A DNA stretch of 64,000 nt from Aquibacillus albus (GCF_016908325.1 NZ_JAFBDR010000023.1:1-64000); one strand, 5' to 3'; positions 43,311 to 53,202 are shown, counted from the stretch's first letter. Translations and numbers: made by a program. Notes: generated by a model not told the origin, from the letters alone.

Positions 43311-44855
43311 ATGTATAACAATGATATTTTTAAAGATTTTGGTACAAGGTTAGAGTCTATCTTGATATACAAACCGCTGTTGGAACTAGATCGAAAAGAA
43401 CGGGTTGCGAATATCCCTCTTTCATCAATCGGTCTGAGCATTCTTTTGTTTATGATTGATAATATGCTTCACTACAAAAAGAACAATACCTACAAGGATA
43501 TAGCGAAGTTTCTACAAAGATTAATTAAAGAAAAAGTGGATTATGAAATGAGCTTTTCTGAGGCTCAAGAAAAAACTATTTTAATAGTCAGAGAATATTT
43601 AAGAAATAACGGCCAACAATTTGTGTACGATTATTATGATTTTGAGAAAAATAGATTTAATCAAAAAAGTTTTCATTTAATAGATTTTGAAGAGAATTAT
43701 GACGTATCCACTGCATCTAAACAAAGTGAATCATTCGTCTTAACACCGGAAGCGATTGAAGGACTTTTTAAAACTAAAGAAATGTTCCAAGAAATGCAAG
43801 TTACAATTATGCAAATGTATTTCAGGCAGCAGATTGATAGAGGTGTGTTTGATGGAGCTATCAGAACGGTAGAAGAACTTATATTCGTACTAAGGAACCG
43901 TCATAATGAAATGAAAAATCTAATAAAGACAATATCAAAAGACGTTTTACAGGTTGCAAGAGAAAAAGAATTCGAAAAAACATTACAACGATACGACGAA
44001 ACCTTAAGAAGTGAAAAAGAGGCATTTGCTAAACTAAAACAATTGGTTGAATATACACTAGATAAATACTATAAAGGTGATGGTGAGTGGACAGAAAGAG
44101 AAGCGAAGGCTATCCAGGCAATTAGGAGGGTTCAGCGTAGATGGAGTGAAGCGATGCAAGCTCATGAAGTACTTTTCTCTTTGAAGCAGGATTTACAAAA
44201 GACTTTTACTGATAACATTGAGAACTTAATGTTTAATTCCTTTCACACTAATATTAATTTTGAAAAAGAAGTATTGTCACTTGCAATAGATAACCTTATT
44301 GATTTAGAGGGAATGAGAAAAATATTAAAACCTTTAAATCCTATAAAACCGTCTCGGCTATTTCATCCTGGTATATTCTTCGAACCGCAAAAAATGAAAA
44401 AAGAATATGAAAAGACAAAGGAAGCTATTCCAGAGCTTACTCCTGAGCAAAAGAGATTGAAAGAGGCAGAGGATAGGAAAAGGACCCAGTTGAAAATCGC
44501 TAAAGCAAAGATTGTGTTTGAATGGTTGTTCAATCCATTATTAAATAATGAGTCCTATGAGATGAAAGGATATATACAGTCCATACCAGAAGAAGTTAAG
44601 AGTCAAGACGAGTTTTATATAGCGTTGATACAGATGCACCAACGACGATATATCAGCTTTAAAACTATTAAACCAGAGTTACAACCTCACTTAGACGAAT
44701 TTACACAGGCTTTATTGGAATTTATAAACGAAAGTGAAATAAATAAAGTTTGTTCAAGCGCTTCGATAAATTTGAAGACGGATGAGTTTATAGTGCTTAA
44801 ACCACTTGGAAAAGAAATTTCTAATTTTATTGTTAGGAGAAATTATGATGATTAG
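43311..44855 (+). CDS. jetA: Wadjet JetA (kleisin-like, MukF-type)
   Basis: A 514-residue, largely helical protein whose place and composition match JetA. Winged-helix text lies at the N-terminus (DIFKDFGTRLESIL, IPLSSIGLSILLFMID). A long coiled coil follows (about 190-330), and the C-terminal 150 residues again look like a small domain (QKRLKEAEDRKRTQLKIAKA). JetA is the kleisin bridging the SMC heads. I assign it mostly by operon position between JetD and JetB. It overlaps jetB by 8 nt. Confidence 0.82.
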   Translation: MYNNDIFKDFGTRLESILIYKPLLELDRKERVANIPLSSIGLSILLFMIDNMLHYKKNNTYKDIAKFLQRLIKEKVDYEMSFSEAQEKTILIVREYLRNNGQQFVYDYYDFEKNRFNQKSFHLIDFEENYDVSTASKQSESFVLTPEAIEGLFKTKEMFQEMQVTIMQMYFRQQIDRGVFDGAIRTVEELIFVLRNRHNEMKNLIKTISKDVLQVAREKEFEKTLQRYDETLRSEKEAFAKLKQLVEYTLDKYYKGDGEWTEREAKAIQAIRRVQRRWSEAMQAHEVLFSLKQDLQKTFTDNIENLMFNSFHTNINFEKEVLSLAIDNLIDLEGMRKILKPLNPIKPSRLFHPGIFFEPQKMKKEYEKTKEAIPELTPEQKRLKEAEDRKRTQLKIAKAKIVFEWLFNPLLNNESYEMKGYIQSIPEEVKSQDEFYIALIQMHQRRYISFKTIKPELQPHLDEFTQALLEFINESEINKVCSSASINLKTDEFIVLKPLGKEISNFIVRRNYDD

Positions 44856-45612
44856 TAATGAGAACAAAAGAATCTTTGCAAAAGCTTTAGAGTTCTATGA
44901 GTCCATCAAAATTAAGGGTAAGGTTGAGCCAAGCGAACGACATTTATTCAATCTTTATAAGGATGGAGAAGTAAGAGAGGTACTGGAGGATGTTATTGAA
45001 GTGCAAACAAAGGTGAAGTTTGTTCAACTAGATCCTAGTCAGACGATCTATATCATCCCATCTTTTGATAATGAGTATCATCAATATAATAATAAAGAAC
45101 TTAGAGAATTGTGGAGCTTAAAGGACAATGCTGAATTGTATGCCGGTCAATTTTCAATGCTAATACTTTTGAGTATGTTTTATAATTCATCTACACAGAG
45201 ATTATCAGATAGAACATCCGTGTCTTTAGGTGAATTTTCAAAATCTATTAATCATTATATGAGCAAATTAAATGAATTAGGTGACAAAGCGGTAGAACAG
45301 TATTCAGAAGAGCTTGAACTTGATCTGAAAAGTATTTTGGATGTTTGGAATAACCGAGCTCTGGTGGTTGAAACGGCAAAAAGCCCAGATAAAGCGCCAA
45401 GCGGAAAAATTGGTTTGATTAATCGAATTCTGAGAAATTTAGAAAAAGAAGATTTATTACTGCAAATAGGAGATGAAATTAAGCTAACTCCCAAAATGGA
45501 TGCGTTAATTATTCGGTACTACTTCAACGATTCAAGGCGAGAACAGTTATTTAAATTTTTAAACAGCTCAATATTTTCAATGAAGAGGGACGATAATTAT
45601 GGCAACGATTAA
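44848..45612 (+). CDS. jetB: Wadjet JetB (KITE-like, MukE-type)
   Basis: A 254-residue protein matching JetB by position and by a DUF4194-like C-terminus (LINRILRNLEKEDLLLQIGD, then LIIRYYFNDSRREQLFKFLN). ATG 44848 has AGGAG 8 nt upstream; ATG 44845 is nearly as good, whereas the longer frame from 44806 has no RBS. It overlaps jetA by 8 nt and jetC by 14 nt, so the operon is translationally coupled. JetB is the KITE subunit that sits on the kleisin. Confidence 0.82.
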   Translation: MISNENKRIFAKALEFYESIKIKGKVEPSERHLFNLYKDGEVREVLEDVIEVQTKVKFVQLDPSQTIYIIPSFDNEYHQYNNKELRELWSLKDNAELYAGQFSMLILLSMFYNSSTQRLSDRTSVSLGEFSKSINHYMSKLNELGDKAVEQYSEELELDLKSILDVWNNRALVVETAKSPDKAPSGKIGLINRILRNLEKEDLLLQIGDEIKLTPKMDALIIRYYFNDSRREQLFKFLNSSIFSMKRDDNYGND

Positions 45613-48600
45613 TGCGGTAAAGTTATGCAATATCAACATTGATGGAGGGGATAAACTAATCCCTTATAATACTTTCAGCTTTAAAGGTTTACAATCGTTG
45701 TTTATCTTAGAGAACGGTGGAGGGAAGACAACGTTTATTCATCTGCTATTGCAAGTGGTTTTGCCGAATACATCGAGCGGAAAGAGAAGTCTAGACGAAA
45801 CATTGGAACAAGGTAAAAATGGGTTCATTATAGTGGAATGGAAACTAGATGATAAAGGGGACCAGCGGTTAATTACAGGATTTTCTTTTGAAAACAGAAA
45901 AGAGGCTGGCTCAGGAAAGTCATCTCTAAGATTTTACACCTATACAATTGAATATCCGAGGGGTAAATTTTCAATAAATGACCTTCCTGTTTACGCAGAA
46001 GAAAATGGTAGAAAATATGTCACTTCTTATGAAATATTCAGAGATAAAGTAAAGAACATAACTAAGGTTCCTACAACAGTTTACAACTCAAAAAAGGTTA
46101 AAGAATATCAAGCAGTATTGAGAGAGCAAGGTGTCATCCCTGAGGAATGGGAGAATATCAAAAAAATAAATGTGTCAGAAGGTGCAGCAGATGCATTTTT
46201 TGAAAAAACGGATACAGTTCCCAAATTACTGGACCGTTTATTTATTCCTTCGTTAGAAAAAGCTATGTTTTCAGAAGATAAAAATGGAACTACTTTAACA
46301 GATGCGTTTTACAAATTCCAAGAGAACTTATTAAAGATACCGGATATCCAAAAAAACATTAAGGACTTTGCAGTTGTTGAGGATAATATTGAGGAAGTAA
46401 TTCAATCTGTAGAAAAATACGAGTCAGCAAAAAAAGAAAAGAATGAAAAGAAGGATTATCTATTAAAGTTATCCGAAACATTTAATCACTCAATTCAAGC
46501 GGCTAAGGAAGCAATTTTGCTAAAACAGCGGGAGTTGAGTGAACTTAACAAAGAATCTGCTGATCTTGACTGGAAGATAGAAAGCTTTGAGTCGTTTAAA
46601 CAAAAAGCAGAAATAATTAATGTAAAAAAAGGTTTGGTGGATTTGAAGGAAGAGTTGGAACTCCTTAAAACTTCAAAGGACGAAGCGAATAGAACAATGC
46701 GGGAATTGAAAGCAATGCGTGCTTATAATCGTCAATCAGAGCTGTTGATAAAACATAAAAGTTTGTTGTCTAGTATTGAAAACTTAGAAAAAAAGGATGT
46801 TGAATTAAAGGGGTTATTAGAACAAAGGCATGAAGAAGCATCCTACTCATGGATCATTCATGAGGAAGAGTTAAAACATAAGATAGAAAAGGTCAACAAT
46901 GAAGTGTTATCAATTTCAGATGAATTAAAAAATCAAGAATCTAAAAAGGACGAGCTTAGTGACGAAGCCAAAAAGCTATCTGAAAAGAGAGTAAAGATTG
47001 AATATCGGGTAGAAGAATTACAAAAATCTAAAGAGCTCTTACTTTCTTGGTTTGATGAATGGGAATTATTAAATCCCCAAGAGTGCCTAGAGAAATCGCA
47101 GGAGGAACTAGAAGCTTTATTGGAAAGAAAAAAGAGTTACTCCAACGACATAAACAATGGTCATGAAAAAATTGGAAACTTAAAGGACGAGCTTAATGAT
47201 AGAAAAATACAGAAAATTGATACAAAAAATAGTATTGAAGCTGCGGAAAATAAGTTAGGCGATTATTATGTTCATAAAGATAAATTATCATCATGGTTAT
47301 CGTCTTTCGGTTCGCGAGTACCCTCTAATCAAAATGAATTAGATGAAGTGTTAATGAGTCTGCGGAATGAATTAGCAGATAAAGAAAGTGAGTTGGAAAA
47401 ATACAGTAATGAAGTTAGAGTAATAGAAGAAGAGCTAGTACGCTTAAAGGACACTCCCTACTTTGTACCAAATAATCAAATAGAGGGTGTTAAGCGTTAC
47501 CTCGATAAAAGGAATATCTTTGTGGTTCTTGGAAGTGAATGGCTTTCCGATCAAGATTTAAGTGAATCTGAGAAAACGGAAATACTAAATAAGCTACCAC
47601 TTCTTCCGTATTCAGTACTAGTTGAAAGCTCACAAATAAAAGATATTCCCAAAGAGATGAACAGAGTAGAATGGAAAAGCTTATCTCCTATCATCTTTAT
47701 TGATAAAGAAGAATTACTGAGAGCGCAAGAAACAGGTAATTATATAGAAAACCTAAATTTAGTAACATCCCATGAAAACACATGGGTATATCAAAGTATT
47801 GATGTGAACTTGTTTGTCGGCAAAGATAAAATTGAAGAGCTTATTGAACGGAACGAAGAGCTGTTGATTCGTGCTCAAAATGTAGTTAAAGAAGTTAAAG
47901 GAAAACATTCAAATTGCCGAAAAGTAATTGAGGTAACTGAGGATTTCTTTTCTAGTTATTCCTTTGAGTATGAATCGTCTGCAGTCAATGTACTAAATCA
48001 ATTAAAAGAGAAACGTTTTGCATTAAAAGAAGGTATTGAAAGTTTGAAGGTTTCTCTTGTTACTTTAAGTGACAACATTGAACAATGGAAAGAAGAGTTG
48101 GAGGTTGTTGAATCCGAATTAAAAGATGCTGAGGACAAACAAAGGAAAGTGAAAGAGTTTGTCGATAAATCCGCTGATGAACCAATGCATTCTCGTCAAT
48201 TAAAAGAGATTGCAGTAAGAGATGGTGCGATAGAAAAGGAACAAGGCGAAATAAAAGTTCGTATGCAAAAGATATCTGACAAGATAACCGAACTTAATAA
48301 AAATGAGAATCGTTTGGTAATGGAAAGGCAGCAGCATAATGAGGATCAGAAAAAGTTTGGCTGGAAGGGTAAGCAAATTTATGGACCTTCAATCGATTAT
48401 CAACTTGCTAAAGGGTTGTATGAATCTAGTAGGGAAGATTTAAATAGAGAGTATAAAGAGTTGAAAGGGATTCAAGATTCTCTGGAAGATTGCAAAAAGG
48501 GTATTGAACGAGAAGAGGATGATATAAAAGAAAATGAAATTGAAGACTCATGGTTAGAATCTAATAAGCGCAATGTCACATATAATGAAATCGTAAAAGC

Positions 48601-50008
48601 AAGAGAATTAGAAAGAAGTTACAAAGACAAAATCGAACCATTAGAACAACGAAAAAACGATGTTAACGGGGAATTAAATAAATTAGAAGGTGCTCTCGGT
48701 AACAATTTGAAGTCTATAAAAGATAAGTATGATAAAGAAGCTTATAGATATACAGATGACAGAGAATACCATAAGTTTGTTTTCTTGCAAGGTGAGTTAG
48801 AAGATAAGCGAGGAGTTTTGATTGAAGATATTGATAATTTAGAGTCAAAAGAAATCGCATACGATAAGTGTTATGAAGTATTGAAAAGTAACCTTCCTGA
48901 AATAGTTCCAGGTATAGTTGCACCGCTTGATACCTTTGATTGTGAAGTTGAACAGTTGATTTCCTTTACGAATCAACAAATATCTGAATTCAAGAAATTG
49001 TTTACTGGTTTAAAAAGCGCTGAGGACTTAGTTAAGAGTAAATTCATTAATTTCAAGGCTCTCCTAGAAGGTACAGACAACAGCAAAATTAAACAATTAG
49101 CCAAGCAATTTGACTTGTTGTTGGCAGAGGAAAGGTTATTTGATTCTAACTATGTAATTGATAAGTTCACAAGAGTTTTGGAAGCAAGCAACCTTTACAA
49201 GGAGCAGCTAGAACAGACTAAAGTTGAAGTAGAAAAAGACAGGAAAGAACTAATAGAAATGGCTTTAAACAGGGTTGGAGCTATCTATGATCGTATTATA
49301 GAAATGCCAAAAAGTTCAAGGTTAAGTTTATACGGTAGAGAATTACAGGCCATTAGGTTAAAGTGGGATAGACTGTTAGATGAAGATGCTAAAAATCATA
49401 TGTCCCGTCATATTGAAGATGTGGTGGGAGATATAAATAGAAGGTTGAATGAAGGAGCCGGTCAAGAAGAAATTCAACGTTATATTCAGTCACAGTTAGA
49501 CACTAGGGAGTTAATGAAATGCTACGCGCCTTTCCATCAGTGTCAAATTGAAATATATAAACCAAAAAAAGAACAAGTAATGAGAGACAAGAATAAAAGA
49601 ATCGAGTATGCGCCTTGGGAAATAGCTGTTAAGTGGAGTGGTGGAGAACAATATACCGTTTATATGACGATGTTCATGGTATATATTATGCATGTTAGAC
49701 GAGCTGAAGCGGGAAGAGATCGGGAGCCATTCACTATAATTGTGGACAATCCTTTCGGTAAGGCATCCAACGATCATGTAGTTGATCCGATTCTTGAAAC
49801 AGCTAAGAAGAATAACATTCAATTAATTAGTCTAACTGCACATGACACTCCACGTATCATCAGTAAATTCCCTGTTGTATATAGTAACGTTTACAATTAT
49901 GAACCAAACACAAAAACGGAGATTTTAGAATCTACATTTAAAGAAACCCTTGAAACGTTTAAGTATATAAACGAAGACGAGTTAGTTGAGCAAGGTAGCT
50001 TGGTTTAG
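45599..50008 (+). CDS. jetC: Wadjet JetC (SMC/MukB-like ATPase)
   Basis: A 1469-residue SMC-like ATPase. Walker A is ENGGGKTTFIHLL (about 38-50), then a very long coiled coil with a hinge in the middle. The C-terminal head has the signature KWSGGEQYTVYM (near 1345) and Walker B IIVDNPFGKASND (near 1380), then SLTAHDTP. All ATPase motifs are intact. It extrudes DNA loops and detects small circles. The gene ends the operon and is followed by a hairpin element. Confidence 0.92.
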   Translation: MATINAVKLCNINIDGGDKLIPYNTFSFKGLQSLFILENGGGKTTFIHLLLQVVLPNTSSGKRSLDETLEQGKNGFIIVEWKLDDKGDQRLITGFSFENRKEAGSGKSSLRFYTYTIEYPRGKFSINDLPVYAEENGRKYVTSYEIFRDKVKNITKVPTTVYNSKKVKEYQAVLREQGVIPEEWENIKKINVSEGAADAFFEKTDTVPKLLDRLFIPSLEKAMFSEDKNGTTLTDAFYKFQENLLKIPDIQKNIKDFAVVEDNIEEVIQSVEKYESAKKEKNEKKDYLLKLSETFNHSIQAAKEAILLKQRELSELNKESADLDWKIESFESFKQKAEIINVKKGLVDLKEELELLKTSKDEANRTMRELKAMRAYNRQSELLIKHKSLLSSIENLEKKDVELKGLLEQRHEEASYSWIIHEEELKHKIEKVNNEVLSISDELKNQESKKDELSDEAKKLSEKRVKIEYRVEELQKSKELLLSWFDEWELLNPQECLEKSQEELEALLERKKSYSNDINNGHEKIGNLKDELNDRKIQKIDTKNSIEAAENKLGDYYVHKDKLSSWLSSFGSRVPSNQNELDEVLMSLRNELADKESELEKYSNEVRVIEEELVRLKDTPYFVPNNQIEGVKRYLDKRNIFVVLGSEWLSDQDLSESEKTEILNKLPLLPYSVLVESSQIKDIPKEMNRVEWKSLSPIIFIDKEELLRAQETGNYIENLNLVTSHENTWVYQSIDVNLFVGKDKIEELIERNEELLIRAQNVVKEVKGKHSNCRKVIEVTEDFFSSYSFEYESSAVNVLNQLKEKRFALKEGIESLKVSLVTLSDNIEQWKEELEVVESELKDAEDKQRKVKEFVDKSADEPMHSRQLKEIAVRDGAIEKEQGEIKVRMQKISDKITELNKNENRLVMERQQHNEDQKKFGWKGKQIYGPSIDYQLAKGLYESSREDLNREYKELKGIQDSLEDCKKGIEREEDDIKENEIEDSWLESNKRNVTYNEIVKARELERSYKDKIEPLEQRKNDVNGELNKLEGALGNNLKSIKDKYDKEAYRYTDDREYHKFVFLQGELEDKRGVLIEDIDNLESKEIAYDKCYEVLKSNLPEIVPGIVAPLDTFDCEVEQLISFTNQQISEFKKLFTGLKSAEDLVKSKFINFKALLEGTDNSKIKQLAKQFDLLLAEERLFDSNYVIDKFTRVLEASNLYKEQLEQTKVEVEKDRKELIEMALNRVGAIYDRIIEMPKSSRLSLYGRELQAIRLKWDRLLDEDAKNHMSRHIEDVVGDINRRLNEGAGQEEIQRYIQSQLDTRELMKCYAPFHQCQIEIYKPKKEQVMRDKNKRIEYAPWEIAVKWSGGEQYTVYMTMFMVYIMHVRRAEAGRDREPFTIIVDNPFGKASNDHVVDPILETAKKNNIQLISLTAHDTPRIISKFPVVYSNVYNYEPNTKTEILESTFKETLETFKYINEDELVEQGSLV

Positions 50009-50032
50009 TAAGTTTAATTTAGCACAAAAATG

Positions 50033-50093
50033 TAATGGTACCCGGCACTTCATATAGACAAGTTCACGTGGGGTAACAGGTACCATTTTTACC
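50033..50093 (+). repeat. intergenic hairpin element, copy 3
   Basis: AATGGTACCC and GGTACCATT form outer arms, the inner part contains ATAGACAAGTTCACG, and TTTTTA follows. It is the likely terminator for the Wadjet operon. Confidence 0.7.
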
Positions 50094-50203
50094 ATACATT
50101 ATTGCAAGCTTTTGGCGAAATAAGTAAATTTTTAGAATATTGTGTAGTATCAATTAGAAAATTATGGTAGATTAAAAACAAGCTAATTTGGGAGGTATAT
50201 ATA

Positions 50204-52078
50204 TTGAAATTAAAAAAAGTTATATTAGAGAATTTCAGATCATACAAGGATAGGGTATCAATTGAATTTGATGATTTAACAGCCTTTATTGGTAAGAATG
50301 ATATAGGAAAATCAACTATACTAGAAGCACTCGAAATTTATTTTAATAATAGTTTAGTGAAGATTGAACAGGCTGATTTATGTGTTCATAGTGATTCCCC
50401 ATTAGTAAGAATTGGTTGTGTATTTACAGATTTACCTAATGAGATAGTGATTGACTCCACAGCAAAGACTACCCTACAAGAAGAGTTCCTCCTAAATAAA
50501 GATGATCAACTAGAAATACATAAGGTTTATGACTGTAGTAAGAAAACTTTAACACCTAATGTTTTTATAGTTGCTAACCATCCAGAAAATGAATCTTGTT
50601 CCGATTTACTACAATTAACTAGACCCCAACTAACAAAAAAACTTAAAGACTTGGGTATCGATGAAGGTCAAGTAGATGATATGCGGTCAAATGTAAGTAT
50701 TAGGCAAGGAATATATAATAATATGGACAACTTAGAATTAAGAATTAAGGAGGTACCTTTAGCAAAAGGGGATGCAAAGTCAGTATGGGATAAATTGAAA
50801 ATGGAAATTCCTATCTATTCACTTTTCCAATCTGATAGACCTAGTTTAGACGGTGATTCAGAAGTACAAGACCCGATGAAATTAGCGATTAAAGAATCAT
50901 TAGAGAGTGTTCAAAAAGAATTAGATTCCATCAAAAAAAGTGTAGAAGAGAGTGCAATGAAAGTAGCAGCAGGAACTTTAGAAAAGCTTAAAGAAATGGA
51001 TGAATCACTGGCTAATCAGTTAACTCCTCAATTTATTGAAGAACCTAAATGGGACAAAATATTTAAGCTATCCTTAGATGGTGATGATAGTATCCCCATA
51101 AACAAAAGAGGTAGTGGGGTAAGAAGATTAATATTATTAAACTTCTTTAGGGCAGAAGCCGAAAGAAAACAAACTGAAAACAACACTAGGGGAATTATTT
51201 ATGCAATAGAAGAACCAGAAACTGCACAGCATCCAAGTAATCAAATCTTATTAGCTAATGCTTTTAAAGCACTATCTGAAACAGGTAGTTCCCAGGTTAT
51301 TATGACCACTCATGTACCTGGATTTGCTGGTTTATTGCCAGTTGAATCACTTAGGTTTATTAAAGAGTATATGGATGTTAAGCAAATTATAAATGCAAAA
51401 ATAAATAAGGACATAGTACAAGAAGTGGCTGAAACGTTAGGTGTTCTTCCATCAATCAATGACACGGTAAAGGTTCTAGTATTTGTTGAAGGTATTCACG
51501 ATGTTTCAACTATTAAAACTTTTAGTAGAATAGTAAGTGAAAATAACAATGGTATAATTAACTTTTGTGAAGATGATAGAGTTGCAATAATTCCTTCTGG
51601 CGGAAGTACATTAAAGGGATGGGTTGAACAACAATATCTTAAGACATTGGGTCTTCCAGAAGTACACATATATGATAGTGACAATATGAACCCGCCTAAG
51701 TACCAGAAATACTGTGATATAGTGAATGCCAAAGAAGATGGTTCTAAAGCATTTAGCACAGTTAAAAGGGAACTAGAAAATTACATTAGTCCTCAGGCAA
51801 TTAAGGAAGTGCTAGGAATAGATATATCAATAACTAGTGAATGTGATGTTCCAAATCTAATTGCAAGAATGATACATGCACATAATTCTCCGAAGCCATG
51901 GGAAGATGTTAAAGATGAAAAGAAGAAGGAGAAAGAAGGTAAAGTAAAGAGGAAGTTAAATAATCAGGTAGTACAAGCAATGACTTATGATCAATTATGT
52001 TCTATAGATACAGAAAAAGAAGTTGAAAGCTGGTTATTGGTAATTTCAGATTTATGTAATGTATCAGTCCCAAACTAG
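50204..52078 (+). CDS. OLD-family ATPase/TOPRIM nuclease
   Basis: A 624-residue protein with an SMC-like ATPase head: Walker A GKNDIGKST (31-39), signature region KRGSGVRRLILLNFF, and Walker B IIYAIEEPETAQHP (near 332), then TTHVPGF. A TOPRIM domain follows with VLVFVEGIHD (near 427) and HIYDSDNM (near 490), which give the acidic metal site. It matches class 1 OLD nucleases, or class 2 if a partner helicase is found. No GajB-like gene follows, so canonical Gabija is not supported. It starts with TTG behind GGGAGG. It is monocistronic and flanked by hairpin elements on both sides. Confidence 0.87.
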   Translation: MKLKKVILENFRSYKDRVSIEFDDLTAFIGKNDIGKSTILEALEIYFNNSLVKIEQADLCVHSDSPLVRIGCVFTDLPNEIVIDSTAKTTLQEEFLLNKDDQLEIHKVYDCSKKTLTPNVFIVANHPENESCSDLLQLTRPQLTKKLKDLGIDEGQVDDMRSNVSIRQGIYNNMDNLELRIKEVPLAKGDAKSVWDKLKMEIPIYSLFQSDRPSLDGDSEVQDPMKLAIKESLESVQKELDSIKKSVEESAMKVAAGTLEKLKEMDESLANQLTPQFIEEPKWDKIFKLSLDGDDSIPINKRGSGVRRLILLNFFRAEAERKQTENNTRGIIYAIEEPETAQHPSNQILLANAFKALSETGSSQVIMTTHVPGFAGLLPVESLRFIKEYMDVKQIINAKINKDIVQEVAETLGVLPSINDTVKVLVFVEGIHDVSTIKTFSRIVSENNNGIINFCEDDRVAIIPSGGSTLKGWVEQQYLKTLGLPEVHIYDSDNMNPPKYQKYCDIVNAKEDGSKAFSTVKRELENYISPQAIKEVLGIDISITSECDVPNLIARMIHAHNSPKPWEDVKDEKKKEKEGKVKRKLNNQVVQAMTYDQLCSIDTEKEVESWLLVISDLCNVSVPN

Positions 52079-52120
52079 TTTTAAGACTAAACGAGGAATT
52101 TCATACTGATAATGTAATTG

Positions 52121-52179
52121 AAAACGGTACCAGGTGCTTTTTATGGACAACTGTCCGCGACAAGTACCAGGTACCGTTT
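52121..52179 (+). repeat. intergenic hairpin element, copy 4
   Basis: Arms AAAACGGTACCAGGTGCTT and AAGTACCAGGTACCGTTTT pair nearly perfectly around GGACAACTGTCC, and GTTTT follows. It lies 43 nt after the OLD gene stop and probably terminates it. Confidence 0.75.
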
Positions 52180-52257
52180 TGATTATTAAACTACCATAAA
52201 TAATTATAATCAACAATTTTAAGAGTATTATTTATTATTTTTTGGTATTCCTTACAT

Positions 52258-52541
52258 TTACACCATGATCATGTAAAAGGTTTCTAATTGCCTTTGAGTC
52301 AAAGGGTACAACCTTTCTAACTCTACTGATGTCTTACCTTGTTGGTATAAACTAATGATTTCTTTTTCTTGTTCTAGACTAAGTTTTCTAGTTTTTCTTT
52401 TGGGAGCATTGTGTCTGGATAGAATATTCCTTATAGTTACGGCACTTGTCTCTAATTCCTTTGCAATAACCATTGGGAATTTCCACTTAAATATTTTGAT
52501 ATAATTTGCCGTTCTTGTTTACTCGTGAATCTTCGCTTCAT
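52258..52541 (-). pseudogene. frameshifted HTH protein
   Basis: On the minus strand ATG 52541 opens MKRRFTSKQERQIISKYLSG. After about 23 codons one base is out of phase, and a second frame continues QMVIAKELETSAVTIRNILS, RHNAPKRKTRKLSLEQEKEI and then ends FYMIMV. Two helix-turn-helix halves are visible, as in Hin/transposase-like N-terminal domains. The frame slip lies near 52475-52490. Probably a decayed transposon- or defence-associated regulator. Confidence 0.55.
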
Positions 52542-52799
52542 ATCTTTACCTTCTTTTTCAAATGATTTGGAATAAATATTTCCCTTAAATAAAGATTAAT
52601 AGATTAGAGAAAAGTAGCCAAATTAGGGTAGGGGGTTGGGGAATAATGAGATAATTTAGAGGTAATTTTTTAAAAAGTTAAAATATTTTTACTTTAACCA
52701 TCTAATATAGGACAATTGTAGGTTTTTCCACTTTTATACTTACTTTTACTACTGTATAATTTTACCTATAATAACCGAAAATGTTGGGTGGGAGTAACT

Positions 52800-53189
52800 A
52801 TGAATCAAGAATCTCTTTTTGGTAATCAACCTTCATCTAAATTTTTAAAAGTAATTAAAGAACATGGTGAAGTTTATACAAATCAAAAAATACTAAAGCA
52901 GAATGTTGAAAAGCACTATAATAAAGTTCAGGAAGCGACTAAACAAAATGAGTTTATAAATATAAACCTTGCAAAAAAGATTAAAGATGTTTGTTTAATT
53001 TTAATTGAGAAATTTGATACAGTTTCTACAGAGGAAAAAAGATATATTAATGCGACAGTCAATTACTTTATTACTTCAGAGGATGAAGAAGAGGATCTTT
53101 TTTCACCACTTGGATTTGATGATGATGTAGAAATTTTAAATGAATGTTTAAAATTGATTGGTAAAGAGAGCTTAATAATTGATATTTAA
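52800..53189 (+). CDS. YkvA/DUF1232-like small protein
   Basis: A 129-residue soluble protein. The N-terminal half is helical (FLKVIKEHGEVYTNQKILKQ, KVQEATKQNEFININ). The end, NYFITSEDEEEDLFSPLGFDDD followed by VEILNECLKLIGKE, resembles the DUF1232 pattern (YlxSpxDxipDxxxxxGxxDDxxV), here without the usual membrane segment. ATG 52800 has GGGTGGGAG 5 nt upstream. Its stop is 13 nt from the SNF2 gene, so it belongs to that operon. Role unknown; the assignment to DUF1232 is by pattern only. Confidence 0.6.
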   Translation: MNQESLFGNQPSSKFLKVIKEHGEVYTNQKILKQNVEKHYNKVQEATKQNEFININLAKKIKDVCLILIEKFDTVSTEEKRYINATVNYFITSEDEEEDLFSPLGFDDDVEILNECLKLIGKESLIIDI

Positions 53190-53202
53190 TGAGGGTGAGT
53201 AG

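Noticed and set aside
42264-50008. MukBEF/MksBEF chromosome condensin instead of Wadjet
   Set aside because: The adjacent TOPRIM JetD gene and the defence-island setting identify the Wadjet version; housekeeping condensin in Bacillaceae is Smc-ScpAB.
45599-50008. Minus-strand frames inside jetC and other large genes
   Set aside because: They are shadows in other frames with no ribosome sites and no family resemblance.
37472-52078. Gabija (GajA plus GajB) from the OLD gene and the UvrD gene
   Set aside because: The two are 9.5 kb apart, in different operons, and the UvrD protein is an AddA-type fusion next to its own AddB-like partner.
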